Shown here piece by piece: positions 37,841 to 40,700 of a stretch of DNA of 40,700 nt. The DNA is from Maritimibacter sp. 55A14 (GTDB taxonomy: Bacteria; Pseudomonadota; Alphaproteobacteria; Rhodobacterales; Rhodobacteraceae), in contig NZ_QEYE01000027.1 in NCBI RefSeq assembly GCF_003122205.1, positions 1-40,700 on the forward strand, read 5' to 3'. Each line of letters starts with the position of its first letter. Position 1 is the stretch's first letter. The notes below the pieces were generated by a model, which did no database searches, was not told the origin of the DNA, and worked only from the letters and a program-made list of their open reading frames with translations. Position numbers and translations under genes: made by a program.

Positions 37841-39817
37841 ATGACCGACCACCCCCGCCTGATGTCCCCGCTCACGCTGCGCGGCCACACGCTGCGCAAC
37901 CGCATCACCTTCGGGGCGCATACCGCCAACATGGCCCGCGACGGCCTTCCGGGCCCGCAATTCGGCGCCTATCTGCTGGAACGCGCGCTGGGCGGCGCGG
38001 CGATGATCGTGGCCGAGCCGATGCCGGTCCACCGCACGGGCGTTCTGACGCGGGGCAATTTCCGGCATTCCGACGACGCGGTGATCCCGGCCTTCCGCAA
38101 GATCGTGGAGCCGGTGAAGGAGGCCGGCGCGGTGGTGCTGCAACAGCTCTACCATGTCGGCCAGCACGGCGATTCCGACCTGAGCTTCGCGCCGCATTGG
38201 GGACCGTCGGGCGGACCCTCCTACCATGACAGCGACGGCAGCCACGCCATGACCGAGGCCGAGATCGGCGAGATCGTCGAGGGCTTCGTTCAGGCGGCCC
38301 GACGCTGCCGTGAAGCAGGATTCGACGGGGTCGAGATCTGGGCCGCCTACCATTCGCTGCTCGACCAGTTCTGGACCCCCTGGTCCAACCGCCGCGACGA
38401 CCGCTGGGGCGGCAGCCTTGAGAACCGCACACGGTTCTCGCGGACCATCCTGGAACGCATCCGCGCCGCCTGCGGCGAGGATTTCGTCATCGGCCTCGCC
38501 GTCAGCCATTCCGACAGCTACGACGTGACGCTGGGCATCGAGGCACTGGCCGAGGCGGTCGCGGTCCACGATGCGACCGGGCATCTGGACTATGTCACCT
38601 GCGGCTCCGGCGGCTATCTCGATTTCGACCGGCTGATGCCGACCTTCGTGCATGGCGAGAAGCTGACGACGCCGGCCACGGCGGCGCTGAAATCGGCGCT
38701 GACCCATGCCAGGGTGCAGTCCGAGAGCCATATCCGCACGCCCGACAACGCCGAGGCGGTGATCGCCGCGGGCGAGGCCGATCTGGTGTCGATCGTGCGC
38801 GGCCAGATCGCCGATCCGCACCTGGCGCGCAAGACCGCCGAGGGCCGCGCGGGCGACGTGCGCGGCTGCATCTCCTGCAACCAGATGTGCTGGGGGCGCC
38901 GGTCGCGCGACTACTGGATTTCCTGCCTCGTGAACCCGTCCGCGGGGCGCGAGCACGAATGGGGCGGCGACCGTTTCACCCCCGCCGAGACGCCGCGCCG
39001 GGTGCTGGTGGTCGGCGCCGGGCCCGCCGGGCTGGAAGCCGCGCGCGTGGCCGCCGAACGCGGCCATTCGGTGGAGATCGCCGAGGCCTCGGGCGAGACC
39101 GGCGGCCAGTTCCGGCTGGCCGGGATGCAGCCGCGCCGCGCCCAGATCCTCGACCTTCTCGACTGGTACGAGCGCCAGTTCGAGCGGCTCCAGGTCCGGC
39201 TGCGCCGCCACGCCTTCCTGGAGGCCGACGAGATCCGCGCCGCCGCGGCGGATGTGGTTGTGCTGGCCACCGGCTCGCTGCCCGACGAGAACGGCATCCA
39301 GCGCTGGATGCCCGAGGCCGACCGCCTGCCGGGGCTGGAGGCCGGCCGCGTCTTCTCGCCCGAGGCGGTGATGCGGCGCGAGGCGAGGTTGGGCGAGGCG
39401 GTGATCGTCTATGACGAGGGCGGCCACTGGCGCGGCTGCGGCACAGCGTGGCACCTGGCCGAGCAGGGCCACCGCGTGACCCTTGTCACGCCGGACCCGA
39501 TGGTGGGGGCCGGGATCGCGCGGACCTCCGCCGACCTGCCGCTTCGCCAGCGGCTCGCGCGGCTGGGCGCGACCCTGCTGCCCGAGCACCTCGTCACCCG
39601 CTGGCATGGCGACGGCGCGACGCTGCGCAACCTGCTCGACGGATCGGAAACGCGCATCGCCGCCACGGCGCTGGTCATGTCCACCACCAACCGCGCCTTC
39701 GACCCGCTTTCGGCGGACCTGGCCGATCTCGATATCCGCATGATCGGCGATTGCGTGGCGCCACGGCTCGCGCCCTTCGCCTTTCATGAGGGGCGCCGCC
39801 TGGCGCTTGACCTCTAG
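37841..39817 (+). CDS. Old-yellow-enzyme/trimethylamine-dehydrogenase-like iron-sulfur flavoprotein
   Basis: A 658-residue three-part enzyme. Residues 1 to about 340 form an FMN-binding TIM barrel with GVEIWAAYHSLLDQFWTPWS and NRRDDRWGGSLENR. A 4Fe-4S cluster is bound by Cys343, Cys346, Cys350 and Cys362 (CISCNQMC ... SCLVNP). From about 385 there is an FAD/ADP-binding Rossmann domain (VGAGPAGLEAARVAAERGH). This layout is shared by trimethylamine dehydrogenase, dimethylglycine and N-methylproline demethylases, and dienoyl-CoA reductase. No Cys is present for the covalent FMN bond of trimethylamine dehydrogenase. Amine demethylation is plausible in this group. The ATG at 37841 has AAGGAGG upstream. 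Confidence 0.92.
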   Translation: MTDHPRLMSPLTLRGHTLRNRITFGAHTANMARDGLPGPQFGAYLLERALGGAAMIVAEPMPVHRTGVLTRGNFRHSDDAVIPAFRKIVEPVKEAGAVVLQQLYHVGQHGDSDLSFAPHWGPSGGPSYHDSDGSHAMTEAEIGEIVEGFVQAARRCREAGFDGVEIWAAYHSLLDQFWTPWSNRRDDRWGGSLENRTRFSRTILERIRAACGEDFVIGLAVSHSDSYDVTLGIEALAEAVAVHDATGHLDYVTCGSGGYLDFDRLMPTFVHGEKLTTPATAALKSALTHARVQSESHIRTPDNAEAVIAAGEADLVSIVRGQIADPHLARKTAEGRAGDVRGCISCNQMCWGRRSRDYWISCLVNPSAGREHEWGGDRFTPAETPRRVLVVGAGPAGLEAARVAAERGHSVEIAEASGETGGQFRLAGMQPRRAQILDLLDWYERQFERLQVRLRRHAFLEADEIRAAAADVVVLATGSLPDENGIQRWMPEADRLPGLEAGRVFSPEAVMRREARLGEAVIVYDEGGHWRGCGTAWHLAEQGHRVTLVTPDPMVGAGIARTSADLPLRQRLARLGATLLPEHLVTRWHGDGATLRNLLDGSETRIAATALVMSTTNRAFDPLSADLADLDIRMIGDCVAPRLAPFAFHEGRRLALDL

Positions 39818-40467
39818 AACGGACAGCGCGCCTTGAAGGTCATGCCGATGCCGCCATCGGGATGGCGCAACCGCAGGCTCTCGGAATGGAGCTGCAGCCG
39901 CGGCGCCGCCGTCAGCGCCGGCCCCGTGGCATAAAGCGGATCGCCCAGGATCGGGTGGCCCATCGCCAGCATGTGGACCCTGAGCTGATGGCTGCGCCCG
40001 GTGCGCGGGTAAAGCCGCACCCGTGTCGCCGCCGCCTCGCGCCGCATCACCCGCCATTCGGTCAGCGCCGGCTTGCCCGCTTCGCGGTCCACCTTCTGGC
40101 GCGGCCGGTTCGGCCAGTCCACGATCAGCGGCAGATCGACACTGCCGGTCTTCTCCGCCACGTGCCCGGCCACCCGCGCGACATAGCCCTTGCGCATATG
40201 GCGGCGCTCGAACTGAAGCCCCAGATGGCGCTGCGCCTCGGGCGTCAGCGCGAAGACCATCACGCCCGACGTGTCGAGATCGAGCCGATGCACCAGCAGT
40301 GCCTCGGGAAAGGCCGCCTGGACCCGCGCCAGCAGGCAATCGGCCATCTCCGGCCCCTTGCCCGGCACCGACAGCAGCCCCGAGGGCTTGTTGGCCAGAA
40401 GCAGGTGATGGTCGTGATGGATCACCTCCAGCGGCAGGTCGGGCGGGCTGTAGCGGAACGGCGTCAT
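39814..40467 (-). CDS. RluA-family RNA pseudouridine synthase
   Basis: A 217-residue pseudouridine synthase with the catalytic motif HRLDLDTSG (60-68, Asp63) and the C-terminal GRSHQLRVHMLAMGHPILGD. There is no S4 domain, and the short length is like RluA (23S 746 and tRNA 32) rather than RluC or RluD. Its exact target is not predictable. The ATG at 40467 is chosen because the longer frame would run through the intergenic repeat. Its stop overlaps the flavoprotein stop on the other strand: CTAG serves as TAG for both. Confidence 0.93.
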   Translation of the reverse strand: MTPFRYSPPDLPLEVIHHDHHLLLANKPSGLLSVPGKGPEMADCLLARVQAAFPEALLVHRLDLDTSGVMVFALTPEAQRHLGLQFERRHMRKGYVARVAGHVAEKTGSVDLPLIVDWPNRPRQKVDREAGKPALTEWRVMRREAAATRVRLYPRTGRSHQLRVHMLAMGHPILGDPLYATGPALTAAPRLQLHSESLRLRHPDGGIGMTFKARCPF

Positions 40468-40515
40468 GGCGCCCTTTTTCCCGCTCGACCTGCCCGGGTC
40501 AAGTGGAACCGCCAT

Positions 40516-40570
40516 TTTCTTCTTGCTCCAAATATCCCCGCCGGAGGCGCCCGTCCGCGCCACGGGCGCC
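40516..40570 (-). repeat. Intergenic repeat, copy D
   Basis: The core beginning TTTCTTCTTGCTCCAAATAT and ending CCCCGCCGGAGGC (40516-40548) overlaps a 9-bp inverted repeat GGCGCCCGT/ACGGGCGCC (40546-40554 with 40562-40570). This is the same core-plus-GC-hairpin layout as copies B and C. It lies upstream of the pseudouridine synthase and ends 4 bases before the IS21-like end. Confidence 0.7.
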
Positions 40571-40573
40571 GCG

Positions 40574-40700
40574 TGTCAAACGGCATCCAATATTGACCTC
40601 CTATAGGCGTCCAAAAATGACCCCCCTTTGGGCATGGGTAGCTGGCCCGATACGGTGTAGCCATCACACAGCGCAGCCGTATCGGGCCAGCGGGGTGCGG
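40574..40700. mobile_element. End of an IS21-family-like insertion sequence (cut by window edge)
   Basis: From TGTCAAACGG (40574) on, two 17-base imperfect repeats follow 24 bases apart: GGCATCCAATATTGACC (40582-40598) and GGCGTCCAAAAATGACC (40606-40622), identical at 14 of 17 positions. Repeated TGT-starting ends of this kind, with motifs near TTGACC, are typical of IS21-family elements, whose transposase binds them. No istA or istB frame is visible inside the remaining bases. The family call comes from recalled terminal sequences, not a database search. Confidence 0.5.
40641..40691. repeat. Perfect 15-bp inverted repeat inside the putative IS end
   Basis: GCTGGCCCGATACGG (40641-40655) and CCGTATCGGGCCAGC (40677-40691) are perfect reverse complements with a 21-base spacer. 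No U-tract follows on either strand within view. It may protect the transposase gene from outside transcription or be a binding site. Confidence 0.7.

Noticed and set aside
37694-40339. An 881-residue open frame on the minus strand opposite the flavoprotein
   Set aside because: It overlaps two clear genes (the flavoprotein on the other strand and rluA on the same strand), is low-complexity, and has no start signal.

Overview
The window looks like chromosomal DNA of a marine-type Rhodobacterales (Roseobacter group) alphaproteobacterium. The signs are high GC, a str operon with EF-G of the alphaproteobacterial size, a two-cistron M16 peptidase pair behind purH-lspA and a DUF3035 lipoprotein, a bacterial saccharopine-pathway fusion enzyme, and copies of a short intergenic repeat (a TTCTTCTTGC stretch, then ATATCCCCGCC and a GC-rich hairpin) that I associate with this order. 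Taxonomy is inferred from gene content, not from a marker search.

Layout. 1-4046 (minus): the str operon, rpsL-rpsG-fusA, then an unusual small lipoprotein gene, then tuf (cut by the window edge), behind a near-consensus promoter. 4091-7453: a LysR regulator divergent from a secreted cupin protein, a DMT transporter, and a universal stress protein whose promoter carries a perfect FNR-type palindrome. 7454-9688: a bifunctional lysine-ketoglutarate reductase/saccharopine dehydrogenase. 9737-13508: an inverted pair of the intergenic repeat, a DUF3775 protein, and mutL-rmuC with overlapping stop and start. 13698-14233: a small AT-rich patch with a cupin gene of foreign composition and a broken gene.

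14292-22924 (minus) is a long co-directional run: rsmB-type methyltransferase, heparinase-like protein, purH, lspA, DUF3035 lipoprotein, and an active plus an inactive M16 peptidase. 22974-24170 has a SDHAF4/DUF1674 homologue and dapB. 24288-32792 (plus) is the RNA/translation cluster rbfA-[phosphodiester glycosidase]-truB ... rpsO-pnp, interrupted by accessory genes: a large secreted repeat protein of unknown function, DUF1643, a fluoroacetate-dehalogenase-like hydrolase and DUF5665.

33045-40467 is metabolic: egtB (ergothioneine-type sulfoxide synthase) with a disturbed 5' end, a 1-Cys peroxiredoxin, an aldehyde dehydrogenase coupled to an atypical crotonase, a tiny membrane protein, a trimethylamine-dehydrogenase-like flavoprotein and an RluA-type pseudouridine synthase. 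The right edge (40574 on) looks like the end of an IS21-family element.

Most of the window is housekeeping and I do not see a convincing new defence or mobile system. The best leads are the egtB 5' anomaly, the FNR promoter of the stress protein, the intergenic repeat family with its inverted pair, the dehalogenase-like hydrolase with an altered acid residue, the crotonase without its usual glutamates, and the lipoprotein gene between fusA and tuf.
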